From: Segetibacter sp. 3557_3
Lineage (GTDB): Bacteria > Bacteroidota > Bacteroidia > Chitinophagales > Chitinophagaceae
Assembly (NCBI RefSeq): GCF_004354985.1
Contig: NZ_SMSK01000002.1
Location: 186,001 to 250,000 of the forward strand
Reading direction: 5' to 3'
DNA: 64,000 nucleotides
Shown here: one piece after another, positions 45,694 to 54,902 of the stretch
Numbering within the stretch: position 1 is the stretch's first letter
Layout of the letters: each line of letters begins with the position of its first letter
Program-made: the position numbers and the translations under genes
The notes under the pieces: model-generated
Databases searched by the model: none
What the model was told of the DNA's origin: nothing
Seen by the model: only the letters and a program-made list of their open reading frames with translations

Positions 45694-46788
45694 CTAAAAG
45701 TAGTTTACCGGGTTGGTTATAACACCACTTTTGAGGATGGCGAAGGTAGGAAATTTTGCTTGCAAAACGTCATACAGCAGTTCCGTCGTGTATTGTTCGC
45801 TCTCATAATGCCCTATATCGGCAATTACGAGTTTGCTGTCTGCATCAAAAAACTCGTGGTACTTAACATCTGCCGTTACAAATACATCTGCTCCGGCCTG
45901 TATGGCGTTCCTGGTTAGAAAAGTGCCGGATCCGCCACATACGGCAACCTGCTGAACGGGCTTGTTAAGAAGGGGAGTATGTCGAATTACCTTCAGGCTG
46001 AACTCCCGTTTTAACATTTCTAAAAAAGGTTGTTCAGCCATTGGGTCGGGTAATTTGCCAATTAAGCCACTTCCAATTTCACTAAAACCATTCGAAAGTG
46101 GAATTACATCGTACGCTACTTCTTCATACGGATGTACATTGAGTAAACTCTTTACCACAGCACCTTGCAAATGGGCCGGAAAAACCACTTCAATCCGAAC
46201 TTCGTTTTCTTCATGTAAATGACCAATACTGCCGACGAAAGGATTGCTGCCTTCACCAGGTTTGTAGGTGCCTGTGCCGCTGACGTTGAAGCTACATTCA
46301 GCATATTGCCCGATTTTACCTGCCCCCGCCGAAAATAGGGCTGACCTTACACCTGCTGCCTGCTGCTGCGGAACAAAGGTGACCAGTTTCATCAGCGTGC
46401 CCGATTTTTGAACCAGGGTGCTCCGATCGACCAGGCCGAGGCGGTCCGCAATTTTCGAGTTTACACCGGTAAGAATATTGTCAAGATTGGTATGGATAGC
46501 AAATATGGCGACGTCGTTTTTTATGGCTGTAATTACCGAACGCTCGATATAGTTGCTGCCGTTTAGCCTTTTTAAGCCAGAAAATATAATGGGATGGTGT
46601 GCAATTACCAGGTTACAATTGCGCTGCACGGCTTCAAGCACCACGGCTTCCGTTGCGTCAAGTGTACAAAGCACCCCGGTACACTCGTGTTCGGGGTTTC
46701 CGACCAGCAAGCCGGTATTGTCATAGCTTTCCTGGAAAGCAGCTGGTGCAAGTGCACTCAGTACGTTTGTAATTGCACTAATCTTCAT
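45694..46788 (-). CDS. Nif3-like dinuclear metal-centre protein
   Basis: 364 residues from ATG 46788 (MKISAITNVLSALAP), compared with ~370 for the Bacteroidota form. Metal ligands sit in NLVIAHHPIIFSGLKR near the N-terminus and ADVKYHEFFDA and DIGHYESEQYT near the C-terminus. The inserted middle domain (about 130-235) is of the CutA/PII-like type (VNPHPYEEVAYDVI-like, here VHPYEEVAYDVIPL). Hexameric family, proposed hydrolase, sometimes labelled GTP cyclohydrolase I type 2; activity is unproven. Confidence 0.92.
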   Translation of the reverse strand: MKISAITNVLSALAPAAFQESYDNTGLLVGNPEHECTGVLCTLDATEAVVLEAVQRNCNLVIAHHPIIFSGLKRLNGSNYIERSVITAIKNDVAIFAIHTNLDNILTGVNSKIADRLGLVDRSTLVQKSGTLMKLVTFVPQQQAAGVRSALFSAGAGKIGQYAECSFNVSGTGTYKPGEGSNPFVGSIGHLHEENEVRIEVVFPAHLQGAVVKSLLNVHPYEEVAYDVIPLSNGFSEIGSGLIGKLPDPMAEQPFLEMLKREFSLKVIRHTPLLNKPVQQVAVCGGSGTFLTRNAIQAGADVFVTADVKYHEFFDADSKLVIADIGHYESEQYTTELLYDVLQAKFPTFAILKSGVITNPVNYF

Positions 46789-46871
46789 AAGGTGACTTAT
46801 CAATAAACAAAGGTGTTCAACCCAGCCCTGGAACCCATTTTCTGGCTGCCCCCGCTTGGAGGGCCCCGCAT

Positions 46872-48077
46872 CTACGATTGAACGGCCTGCTTCCCCGGAT
46901 ATTCCTTTAGTGCAGCCTCCAGGCAATCCATTGCTTTATTAATAGCATTCAGGTTTAAAACGTAAGCGAGTCGAACTTCCTGCTTGCCCAGGCCTGGTGT
47001 GCCATAGAAGCCCGTGGCAGGTGCAAGCATAACTGTTTGACCCTGGAAACTAAAGTGTTCCAAAAGCCACTGGCAAAAGGTGTCGCTGTCATCAATAGGG
47101 AGCCGTGCCATTGCGTAAAAGGCTCCACCCGGATTTGGACAAAAAACACCATCCATGGCGTTAAGCCGTTTTACAATCAGGTCACGACGGCTCTTGTATT
47201 CTGCCTTTGTAGTGTCGAAATAGTCAGCGGGCAGGTCGCATGCGGCTTCACCCGCGATCTGTGCAAAACTTGGCGGACTCAACCTGGCCTGGGCGAATTT
47301 CATTGTCGCCTCAATCAGGTTTTTATTTTTTGAAACAAATGCACCAATCCGCCCACCGCAGGCACTGTAACGTTTGCTAATGGTGTCCATCAAAACAACA
47401 TGATCGTCAACACCGTCGAGGTGCATGGCACTAAACTGCTGATTTTCGTAGCAGAACTCCCGGTAGGCTTCGTCGGCGAAGAGATATAGATTGTGTTTTT
47501 TGATAAGATCCCGGAGTTGCTGCATTTCTTCGTGCGTGTACAGGTAACCGGTTGGATTGTTGGGATTGCAGATCACAATCGCCTTTGTTCTCGGCGTGAT
47601 CTTCTTTTCAAACTCGTTTATTGGTGGAAGCGCAAAACCGGTATCGATACCCGATGTTACAGGAATAACCGTGATACCAGCTGCAACAGCAAAGCCATTG
47701 TAGTTGGCATAAAATGGTTCAGGAATAATCACCTCGTCCCCCGCATCCAAACAAGCCATGAAACCAAACTGAATGGCCTCGCTTCCGCCCGTGGTAACGA
47801 TAATCTGGTTGTAGTTAACGTGAATACCCACCGAAGCATAGTATTCCACTAGTTTCCTGCGGTAACTTTCATTACCAGCACTGTGGCTATATTCTAAAAC
47901 AGTGAAGTCGGATTTTCGTACCGCATCCAGAATTTGAGGAGGGGTTTCAATATCGGGCTGGCCGATATTCAGGTGGTAAACCTTGACACCTTTTTTCTTT
48001 GCCGCTTCGGCATAGGGAACAAGTTTCCTGATGGGGGAGGCCGGCATCATCTGGCCGCGATGACTGATAGTTAACAT
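46872..48077 (-). CDS. PLP-dependent aminotransferase (fold type I, aspartate-aminotransferase-like)
   Basis: 401 residues, class I/II. YHLNIGQPDIETP at the start, VTTGGSEAIQFGFMA, ICNPNNPTGYLYT, the Asp-x-x-Tyr of FADEAYREF, the PLP-binding Lys in MDTISKRYSACGGRIG and the substrate Arg in KQEVRLAYVLN. Which amino acid it uses cannot be read from sequence. Confidence 0.9.
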   Translation of the reverse strand: MLTISHRGQMMPASPIRKLVPYAEAAKKKGVKVYHLNIGQPDIETPPQILDAVRKSDFTVLEYSHSAGNESYRRKLVEYYASVGIHVNYNQIIVTTGGSEAIQFGFMACLDAGDEVIIPEPFYANYNGFAVAAGITVIPVTSGIDTGFALPPINEFEKKITPRTKAIVICNPNNPTGYLYTHEEMQQLRDLIKKHNLYLFADEAYREFCYENQQFSAMHLDGVDDHVVLMDTISKRYSACGGRIGAFVSKNKNLIEATMKFAQARLSPPSFAQIAGEAACDLPADYFDTTKAEYKSRRDLIVKRLNAMDGVFCPNPGGAFYAMARLPIDDSDTFCQWLLEHFSFQGQTVMLAPATGFYGTPGLGKQEVRLAYVLNLNAINKAMDCLEAALKEYPGKQAVQS

Positions 48078-48117
48078 AAAACAAAGATAGCCAGCACAGG
48101 AAGATCGTTCAGGTATT

Positions 48118-48146
48118 TACAAAAAAAAGCCGCTAAAAGCGGCCTT
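48118..48146 (-). terminator. Terminator of the DUF1573 gene pair
   Basis: GCCGCT AAA AGCGGC, with T8 following on the minus strand; about 20 bp after the stop of the 48166-48633 gene. Confidence 0.85.
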
Positions 48147-48165
48147 CCAAAAAGATATTACAATG

Positions 48166-48633
48166 TTAGCTTTTCTTCTTAAGTGGCTTTAGCTGTGGGC
48201 CAGAAGCTTTTGATTTTGCTTCATCGGTCAAGCCATTTGACTTAGCGCCGTTTGAAACAGCAGCCTCGGGAGCTACCACCTCACCATCAATTTTCAACAC
48301 AATCGGCTCAGTAACTTTAGCAAGTTTAACGGTAACATCTTTCGTGAAAGTACCCATAGCTGCCGCATTATAAGTTACTTTAATCTGCTCTGATGCGCCG
48401 GGAGCAATTGCATTCTTCGGGTAATCAGGCGTTGTACAGCCACAACCTGCAACCGCACTTTCAATTACAACTACTTTACCTGAGGTGTTCTTAAACGTAA
48501 ACGAGTGTGTTGCAGGCACGTTCTGCTTAATTTTTCCAAAAGAGTATTTCGTTTCTTTAAACTCGATTGGCGACTGTGCGAGCAGAGTGCCAACGCTGAA
48601 CATAAGGGCTACTAAGAGGGTAACTTGTTTCAT
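48166..48633 (-). CDS. DUF1573 exported protein (downstream paralogue)
   Basis: 155 residues. Signal peptide MKQVTLLVALMFSVGTLLAQ. The DUF1573 immunoglobulin-like domain (about 22-120) has YSFGKIKQNVPATHSFTFKN and the cysteine pair in AVAGCGCTTPDYPK, then VTYNAAAMGTFTKDVTVKL. A charged Lys/Ser-rich tail (KLKSNG..KPLKKKS) follows. Role unknown; probably periplasmic. Adjacent to a related gene. Confidence 0.9.
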   Translation of the reverse strand: MKQVTLLVALMFSVGTLLAQSPIEFKETKYSFGKIKQNVPATHSFTFKNTSGKVVVIESAVAGCGCTTPDYPKNAIAPGASEQIKVTYNAAAMGTFTKDVTVKLAKVTEPIVLKIDGEVVAPEAAVSNGAKSNGLTDEAKSKASGPQLKPLKKKS

Positions 48634-48665
48634 GATGATTTATAAGTTTAACTAGTCTTGAATAT

Positions 48666-49145
48666 TTACTTTCCTGAATTTTTCATTTTTTGAACCGCGC
48701 CATTTGCCGGAGCCGGGTTCTCAGCTACTTTATAGCCCTCTCCAAAGAACTTTACTTGCTTGCTCATGCCATTGGAAAAGATGATGTCGACCAACTTTTC
48801 AAAAGGACCCTCGGTATAACCATTGAAGCCCATGGTAACCTTGAAAGTTTCTCCCGGAGCATACGGACCAGGTTGCCATTTTGGAGTGGTACAGCCACAA
48901 CCCGCCTTTACATTATCGATTCTTATGGAGTCGCTGCTCACGTTTTTAATCACAACATCAAACTCGGCAGGCTTGCCATACGGAATTTTTCCAAAGTTGT
49001 GAACCGCCTCTTTGATATCAAGTACTTTGGAAATATCAGCAGTGGCTGCAGTAGCCGTGCCTGTAGTTGCTTGTGGCGTAGTGCTTTGCGCGTTAGCAAA
49101 CACACTGAGTAACAAACAACTAAATGCGAAAGTAAATTTTTTCAT
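48666..49145 (-). CDS. DUF1573 exported protein (upstream paralogue)
   Basis: 159 residues. Signal peptide MKKFTFAFSCLLLSVFANAQ, a Thr/Ala-rich linker, then the DUF1573 domain with AVHNFGKIPYGKPAEFDVVI, the cysteine pair NVKAGCGCTTPKWQPGP and VTMGFNGYTEGPFEKLVDI. Head-to-tail with the paralogue 32 bp downstream, so a tandem duplication in one operon. Confidence 0.9.
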   Translation of the reverse strand: MKKFTFAFSCLLLSVFANAQSTTPQATTGTATAATADISKVLDIKEAVHNFGKIPYGKPAEFDVVIKNVSSDSIRIDNVKAGCGCTTPKWQPGPYAPGETFKVTMGFNGYTEGPFEKLVDIIFSNGMSKQVKFFGEGYKVAENPAPANGAVQKMKNSGK

Positions 49146-49352
49146 GAGGGTTATTCTGTTATAATTGTAAAAGTATCGATTGCAGGTTACACTTGCATCC
49201 CCCTTCGAAATGCGTCAACAGATTTAAGATTTTATTAAGTGAACTAAAGATACAAAAAACTCCCGTTTATGAAAGTAAGTAACGCCGCCGGTGATAAATT
49301 ATTATGGGTAATTTAAAAATGGATTTATAGGGCTTAAATAATATTTTTGACG

Positions 49353-51746
49353 ATGGAAAATTTTCAATCCCATACTGATTCCGGAAACGATGTAATGTCG
49401 TATGACGGTTTCAGACAAGAGGTACTGAAAGATTACAGGATAGCCGTTGAGAGCCGTGAGGTGAGTTTGCTGGGGAGAAGAGAGGTTCTGACGGGGAAGG
49501 CAAAATTTGGGATTTTTGGTGATGGCAAGGAAATCGCCCAGGTAGCAATGGCGAAATTTTTTAAGCCAGGAGATTTTCGCGCGGGATATTACCGTGATCA
49601 AACCTTTATGTTCGCCACAGGACTGGCCACCGTTGAACAATTTTTTTCGCAGCTATATGCAGATCCCGATGTAAAAAACGATCCGTTTAGTGCAGGCCGG
49701 CAAATGAATTCTCATTTTGCCACACCTTTCGTTGACGAACAGGGTGACTGGCTGGACCTGGCGGACCGGATGAATATCACCAGCGACATTGCGCCTACAG
49801 CCGGCCAGATGCCACGCGCACTCGGACTTGCATTTGCATCTAAAGTATTCAGGGCCAGTGGCCCAACAGACGAGTTTGCTCACCTTAGCGATAATGGTAA
49901 TGAGATTTGCTTTTGTACAATTGGTGATGCAAGCACCAGCGAGGGGCACTTTTGGGAAAGCATCAACGCAGCAGGCGTTATGCAGGTACCTTTAGCGGTG
50001 TTCGTATGGGATAATGGTTATGGCATATCGGTGCCGGTGAAGTACCAAACCACGAAAGGCTCCATTTCTACCGCTTTGCGTGGATTTCAAAAGACCGAAC
50101 TTACAAACGGTATCAATATCTATAGAGTAAAGGGATGGGACTATGCGGGCATGTGCGAAGTGTTTGAAACTGCCCTGCATGAAATGCGTGAGACCCATGT
50201 ACCTGCTATTTTTCATGTTGAGGAGATGACGCAGCCGCAGGGGCATTCAACCAGCGGTAGCCACGAGCGCTATAAGTCAACTGAGCGGCTTGCCTGGGAA
50301 AAGGAATGGGACTGTATCCGAAAGATGCGACAGTGGATGATCGCCAATGGTCTTGCCGCAGAAGATGAGCTCACTGAAATTGAATATGCGTCGAAGCAGG
50401 CAGTAAAGCAAAGTAAGGTTAAAGCATGGCAGAAGTACATGGAGCCAATTGCCAAACAGGTAAACACAGCCGTAGACCTGCTTAGCCAGGTGGAAGCGGA
50501 AGACGAGGAGCTACATGAAATCATTCGTACGCTTACTGCGGATCTCAAAAACAATCACGAGCCAATGCGGCGCGATGTGCTCCGGGCGATGAGCAAGGCG
50601 CTGTTAATCGCACCTACATCGCCTTCAGTTGAACAGGTAATGGACTATTACGAAAAGCTGAAGCAGGAAAATCGAGAGCTCTATAACTCGCACCTATACA
50701 ACGAAGGACCTCGATCAGCCTTGAATGTAGCCGAAGAAGCAGCTTTAATACCTTACAATGCGCCAACTGTAAACGGTTACGAGATCCTTAACCGGTATTT
50801 TGATGAACTGTTTAAGAATGATCCCAGGGTATTTGCTTTTGGTGAAGACGTGGGCCAGATCGGCGACGTGAACCAGGGTTTTTCGGGATTGCAGGAAAAA
50901 TATGGTACAAACAGGATTTTTGACACGGGCATAAGGGAGTTGACCATTGTAGGCCAGGGGATTGGCCTTGCCCTTCGTGGCTTACGCCCCATTACGGAGA
51001 TACAATACCTGGATTACCTCTTGTTTGGCCTTGAACCGCTTAGTGACGACGTTGCAACATTGCACTACCGAACCAAGGGCCAGCAAAGTTGCCCGATAAT
51101 CATTCGTACGCGGGGCCATCGCCTTGAGGGTATCTGGCACAGCGGATCGCCGATGAGTATGATCATTGGTGCGTTAAGGGGAATGTACGTATGCGTACCC
51201 CGGAACATGGTACAGGCTGCAGGGATGTACAATACCTTGTTGCAGGCTAACGATCCCGCGATTGTTATCGAATGCCTTAATGGTTATCGCTTAAAAGAAA
51301 AATTGCCGTCCAACCTGCTGAGCTATACCGTTCCGCTAGGTATTCCGGAGATCATTCGTGAAGGCGCTGATATTACGATGGTTTCTTATGGTTCTACCTT
51401 GCGTGTTGTGGAAGAGAGCGCCGAAAGCCTGGCGCAACTTGGTGTGGGTTGCGAGGTGATCGACGTTCAGACGCTGCTGCCTTTTGATATTCATAAGAGC
51501 ATTGTTGAGTCCGTTAAGAAAACCAACCGGGTGGTTTTTATTGATGAAGATGTTCCGGGTGGGGCAGCTGCCTATATGTATAATGAAGTGCTCGAAAAGC
51601 AGGGTGGTTACAGATGGATTGATGTTGCGGCACGCACGATAACCGCCAAAGCTCATCGTACGTCGTACGGTAGCGACGGCGACTATTTTGGGAAACCAAA
51701 TGCGGAAGACATCATTGAGATTGTATTGGAAATGATGCGGGAGTAA
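49353..51746 (+). CDS. Fused alpha/beta 2-oxoacid dehydrogenase E1
   Basis: Thiamine-diphosphate dehydrogenase component of a 2-oxoacid complex (pyruvate or branched-chain acids), 797 residues from ATG 49353. The alpha half (about 20-340) has FRAGYYRDQTFMFATG and the ThDP/Mg motif GDASTSEGHFWES...VFVWDNGYGISVP. A linker follows, then the beta half (about 460-797) with FAFGEDVGQIGDVNQGF, GIRELTIVGQGIGLALRGL and VFIDEDVPGGAAAYMYNEV. Usual fused form in Bacteroidota; E2 and E3 are not near. A -7-like TATTTTTG ends 3 bp before the ATG. Confidence 0.93.
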   Translation: MENFQSHTDSGNDVMSYDGFRQEVLKDYRIAVESREVSLLGRREVLTGKAKFGIFGDGKEIAQVAMAKFFKPGDFRAGYYRDQTFMFATGLATVEQFFSQLYADPDVKNDPFSAGRQMNSHFATPFVDEQGDWLDLADRMNITSDIAPTAGQMPRALGLAFASKVFRASGPTDEFAHLSDNGNEICFCTIGDASTSEGHFWESINAAGVMQVPLAVFVWDNGYGISVPVKYQTTKGSISTALRGFQKTELTNGINIYRVKGWDYAGMCEVFETALHEMRETHVPAIFHVEEMTQPQGHSTSGSHERYKSTERLAWEKEWDCIRKMRQWMIANGLAAEDELTEIEYASKQAVKQSKVKAWQKYMEPIAKQVNTAVDLLSQVEAEDEELHEIIRTLTADLKNNHEPMRRDVLRAMSKALLIAPTSPSVEQVMDYYEKLKQENRELYNSHLYNEGPRSALNVAEEAALIPYNAPTVNGYEILNRYFDELFKNDPRVFAFGEDVGQIGDVNQGFSGLQEKYGTNRIFDTGIRELTIVGQGIGLALRGLRPITEIQYLDYLLFGLEPLSDDVATLHYRTKGQQSCPIIIRTRGHRLEGIWHSGSPMSMIIGALRGMYVCVPRNMVQAAGMYNTLLQANDPAIVIECLNGYRLKEKLPSNLLSYTVPLGIPEIIREGADITMVSYGSTLRVVEESAESLAQLGVGCEVIDVQTLLPFDIHKSIVESVKKTNRVVFIDEDVPGGAAAYMYNEVLEKQGGYRWIDVAARTITAKAHRTSYGSDGDYFGKPNAEDIIEIVLEMMRE

Positions 51747-51807
51747 GTGTGGACAAGTGCTTGAGAAAAGCTCTCTTCAGGTAGGCTTGGCTTTGTGCGC
51801 TGATATG

Positions 51808-52205
51808 GAGGTGACAACTTTTGCGCTTGATTGTTGCAGGTGACAACACTGATGGAGAAAATTTCTGCGCTTGAATGTTGCAGGTGACAACACCTGCAAC
51901 GGCAAATGTGACAACTCCTGCAACGGCGGAACTACCGCGATGGAGAAGCCCACTGCTCTCGTATGTTGCAGGTGACGACACCTTCAACGGCGGAGGAGAC
52001 AACTCCTGCTATGGCGAAGCTGCCGCGATGGAGAAAACTTTTACGCTTGAATGTTGCAGGTGACAACACCTGCAATGGCGAATGTGACAACACTTGCAAC
52101 GGCGGAACTACCGCGATGGAGAAACCCACTGCTATCATATGTTGCAGTTGACAACACCTGCGAGGGGGATACACCTGCAGCGGCGGATCACCTGCGATGC
52201 TCAAG
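51808..52205. repeat. 88-bp tandem repeat array with hairpins
   Basis: Units begin ATGTTGCAGGTGAC at 51875, 51963, 52051 and 52139, exactly 88 bp apart, with a degenerate half unit starting near 51830 and a shorter relic from 51808. The first part of units 2 and 4 is GTTGCAGGTG ACAA CACCTGCAAC (in unit 4, CACCTGCAAT), a 10-bp stem with a 4-nt loop. Further along each unit has GTGACAACTCCTGC-like and CGCGATGGAGAA segments. Unit ends alternate (TTTACGCTTGA or CCCACTGCTMTC), giving a 176-bp higher-order period. 88 is not a multiple of 3, so it is not a protein repeat. Confidence 0.85.
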
Positions 52206-52215
52206 GAATATGCCG

Positions 52216-52276
52216 TTGAACTGAGCGTAGCAACGATGTTGCTTTATGGGTTATGCCGCTGGTCACCAAAAAAAAC
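52216..52276 (+). repeat. Dispersed intergenic repeat, copy R7 (short form)
   Basis: TTGAACTGAGCGTAGCAACG, then ATGTTG, a spacer and GCCGCTGGTCACCAAAAAAA. The A-tract end lies about 15 bp from the yebC stop codon. Confidence 0.7.
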
Positions 52277-52290
52277 CGAAGCCGGAGAAG

Positions 52291-53001
52291 TTACTTGAGG
52301 TTGTGATAAACCTTCTGCACGTCCTCGTCCTGCTCGAGCCGGTCAACTAGTTCCAAAACCTCTTTTGCAGACTCTTCTTCTAATTCTACTGTTGTTGTTG
52401 GTATGCGCGTAAGCTCTGCTGAAACCAGGTTTACACCTTTATCTTCAAGTGCTTTACTCATGGCGCCAAATGAATCATAAGGGGTACGAAGCACCACGTT
52501 ACCCTCACTGTCTTCTCCTATTTCTTCGAGTCCGAAATCGATGAGTTCAAGTTCAAGTTCCTCGAGGTCGATGCCTTCGTTTTTAATTTTGAACTCACCC
52601 ATATGGTTAAATAAAAATGCCACTGATCCGCTGTTTCCCAGGCTTCCTTCGCCTTTTCTAAAGTGCATGCGCACGTTTGCCACGGTACGGGTAGGATTAT
52701 CCGTAGCTGTTTCAACCAATACGGCCACACCATGTGGAGCATAACCTTCGTAAACGAGTTCCTCATAGTTGCCCATATCCTTGCCCTGTGCGCGTTTGAT
52801 AGCGGCCTCTACACGGTCTTTGGGCATGTTAACACCCTTTGCATTGGCCATACAGCGACGTAGTGCAGGATTGGTGTTCGGGTCGGGCCCGCCCGACTTG
52901 ACCGCAATAGCGATTTCCTTTCCGATACGTGTAAACGCTTTTGCCATGCGATCCCAGCGGGCAAACATGGTAGACTTCCTAACTTCAAATATGCGACCCA
53001 T
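52291..53001 (-). CDS. yebC: YebC/PmpR-family protein
   Basis: 236 residues. [36 protein letters not shown] is the family start (about 13-48), then [40 protein letters not shown] and [13 protein letters not shown]. Family members are DNA-binding regulators or, like TACO1, translation factors; which applies is unclear. The N-terminus is slightly longer ([11 protein letters not shown]) than in E. coli. Confidence 0.93.
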   Translation of the reverse strand: MGRIFEVRKSTMFARWDRMAKAFTRIGKEIAIAVKSGGPDPNTNPALRRCMANAKGVNMPKDRVEAAIKRAQGKDMGNYEELVYEGYAPHGVAVLVETATDNPTRTVANVRMHFRKGEGSLGNSGSVAFLFNHMGEFKIKNEGIDLEELELELIDFGLEEIGEDSEGNVVLRTPYDSFGAMSKALEDKGVNLVSAELTRIPTTTVELEEESAKEVLELVDRLEQDEDVQKVYHNLK

Positions 53002-53075
53002 TCCGTTTATGTTTACTTTTTGTGGTGTACAGCCCCAGATACTTTTTGAGCAGGCGAAATTAAAACCTTTGGTGC

Positions 53076-53106
53076 AAAAAAAAGCCGTTCAGGTTCGTGA
53101 ACGGCT
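53076..53106 (-). terminator. Terminator of the amino acid permease gene
   Basis: AGCCGTTCA GGTTCG TGAACGGCT, a 9-bp stem, followed on the minus strand by T7. Confidence 0.85.
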
Positions 53107-53118
53107 AAAACCGGTAAT

Positions 53119-54762
53119 TTATTTGCGGTTCATACGTGACAGGAATAACAACAGGTGTAAGCCGGCAAAGACAAGTGAAAAAATATAAATGCCCCAGTCT
53201 TCTTCGACTGCTGTCATGTGGTGGATCACGGCAACGATAACCAACAAGGCAACCAGTCCAAGGCCGCAATACGATACTATGCGATTACTTCTCAGGTGGG
53301 TAATAGCGGTGTGGTCGGAAAGCACACTTTTTCTAAGCCCGTAAAAAAGGTATACGTCGAAACCAATAAGCATCCAAACGATCAGGCGGATCCACGTATC
53401 AAGCGGCAGAAATACCATCATGAATAAACAGGTTGCTACGCCAAGGATTGGGACCAACGGGACAAGCGGGGTCCTGAATGCGCGTGGCAATTCGGGTTGT
53501 TTAACGCGTAGTATCCAAACCCCTATACAAACCAATATAAAAGCAAACAGGGTTCCGATGCTCGTCATTTCACCTACAACTCTTGCGGGTACGAAGGCAG
53601 CAAACAGGCTCACGAACAACATGAACAGCAGGTTGGATTTTGCAGGTGTTCTGAAGCGCTGGTGCAAACTGTGAAACACGGGAGGTAAGAGTCCATCTTT
53701 ACTCATAGAGAAAAACACCCTTGACTGACCCATCAGCATAACCAGTATCACCGATGCGTAACCGCCTAAGATGGCCACGATAATCGCGCGGTTCAACCAT
53801 GGATAATCGGGCCGAAGTTCGCCGGTGGCAGCGTCCATTGTTCCCATATGGTCGATGGCAACTTTAACGGGCGCGATACCATCCTTACCGGCAAATGAAG
53901 TGTAGCTGGTAACCCCGGTCATGACGTGAGCAAACAGGATGTATAAGACGGTACAGATTGCCAGTGATCCCAATATACCTATGGGCATATCTTTCTTCGG
54001 ATTTTTTGCTTCCTGGGCGGCCGTAGATACGGCATCAAAGCCGATATAGGCAAAGAATACAATTGCCGCTGCCCTGATAATTCCGCTAAATCCGAATTCA
54101 CCAAACGTGCCTGAGTTGTCGGGTATGTAGGGGGTATAGTTACCTTTATTTATATACTTCCAGCCAAGGAATATAAAGGTGAGCACAACTGCTACCTTAA
54201 TTAAAACAATAATCGCATTTACTGCAGCACTTTCTTTTGACCCTTTTATCAGCAGGAAGCTAACCAGTACAACGATTACTACAGCCGGCAAATTGATGAT
54301 ACCGCCATCCCATGGACCTGTGGCCAGGGATGCAGGTATATGTATATTAAAGTCTTCAAGAAATTTTACAAAATACCGGCTCCAGCTTATCGCCACAGTG
54401 GCGGCACCAACCGCATATTCCAATACAAGATCCCATCCGATTATCCAGGCAATGAATTCACCCATTGTTGCATATGAATAGGTGTAAGCACTTCCGGCTA
54501 CGGGTATCATGGATGCAAATTCGGCATAACACAAACCTGCAAATGCGCAACCGAACGCAGCCACCACAAAGGAGATGGTGATAGCGGGTCCGGCATTATT
54601 AGCTGCAGCGAGTCCGGTAATTGAAAACAATCCCGCACCGATAATAGCTCCTATACCAAGGGCCACCAATGATCCGGCCCCAAGTGTTTTCTTCAAGCTT
54701 TTCTCCGTATCAGATGCCTCAGCCATCAATACGCTCATCGGTTTCTTTACAAATAGACTCAT
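53119..54762 (-). CDS. APC-family amino acid permease
   Basis: 547 residues from ATG 54762 (MSLFVKKPMSVLM); a longer reading upstream begins with a basic stretch that is unlikely. About 13 transmembrane helices. The first is LGIGAIIGAGLFSITG, the APC substrate-binding GIGAxIGxGIF motif, followed by VVAAFGCAFAGLCYAEFASMIPVAGSAYTY. Similar to the cationic amino acid transporter branch; substrate unproven. Confidence 0.92.
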   Translation of the reverse strand: MSLFVKKPMSVLMAEASDTEKSLKKTLGAGSLVALGIGAIIGAGLFSITGLAAANNAGPAITISFVVAAFGCAFAGLCYAEFASMIPVAGSAYTYSYATMGEFIAWIIGWDLVLEYAVGAATVAISWSRYFVKFLEDFNIHIPASLATGPWDGGIINLPAVVIVVLVSFLLIKGSKESAAVNAIIVLIKVAVVLTFIFLGWKYINKGNYTPYIPDNSGTFGEFGFSGIIRAAAIVFFAYIGFDAVSTAAQEAKNPKKDMPIGILGSLAICTVLYILFAHVMTGVTSYTSFAGKDGIAPVKVAIDHMGTMDAATGELRPDYPWLNRAIIVAILGGYASVILVMLMGQSRVFFSMSKDGLLPPVFHSLHQRFRTPAKSNLLFMLFVSLFAAFVPARVVGEMTSIGTLFAFILVCIGVWILRVKQPELPRAFRTPLVPLVPILGVATCLFMMVFLPLDTWIRLIVWMLIGFDVYLFYGLRKSVLSDHTAITHLRSNRIVSYCGLGLVALLVIVAVIHHMTAVEEDWGIYIFSLVFAGLHLLLFLSRMNRK

Positions 54763-54902
54763 AGTGTTGTCAATTAATAATCGTTTGGGTTGGAAAAATA
54801 AGCAATTATTCAAAACACGGATTTTTTCTTTTGCCCTCATATGTATCAAAACGGCGAACTGTATTTCGTTTGATTGTAAACACTATATTGCACAATTAAT
54901 CA

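Larger units (their letters stand above)
51747..52290. other. Intergenic gap occupied by a tandem array and repeat copy R7
   Basis: 544 bp between the convergent E1 and yebC genes. The 88-bp array takes up about 51808-52205 and the dispersed repeat 52216-52276, so very little unique sequence remains. ORFs on both strands run through the array only because repeats lack stops. Confidence 0.7.

Noticed and set aside
51875-52063. Protein-coding ORFs through the tandem array on both strands
   Set aside because: The 88-bp period shifts frame at every unit, so the translations do not repeat; the open frames come from stop-free repeats.
51808-52205. CRISPR array
   Set aside because: Repeats are contiguous 88-bp units with no unique spacers, and no cas genes are present.
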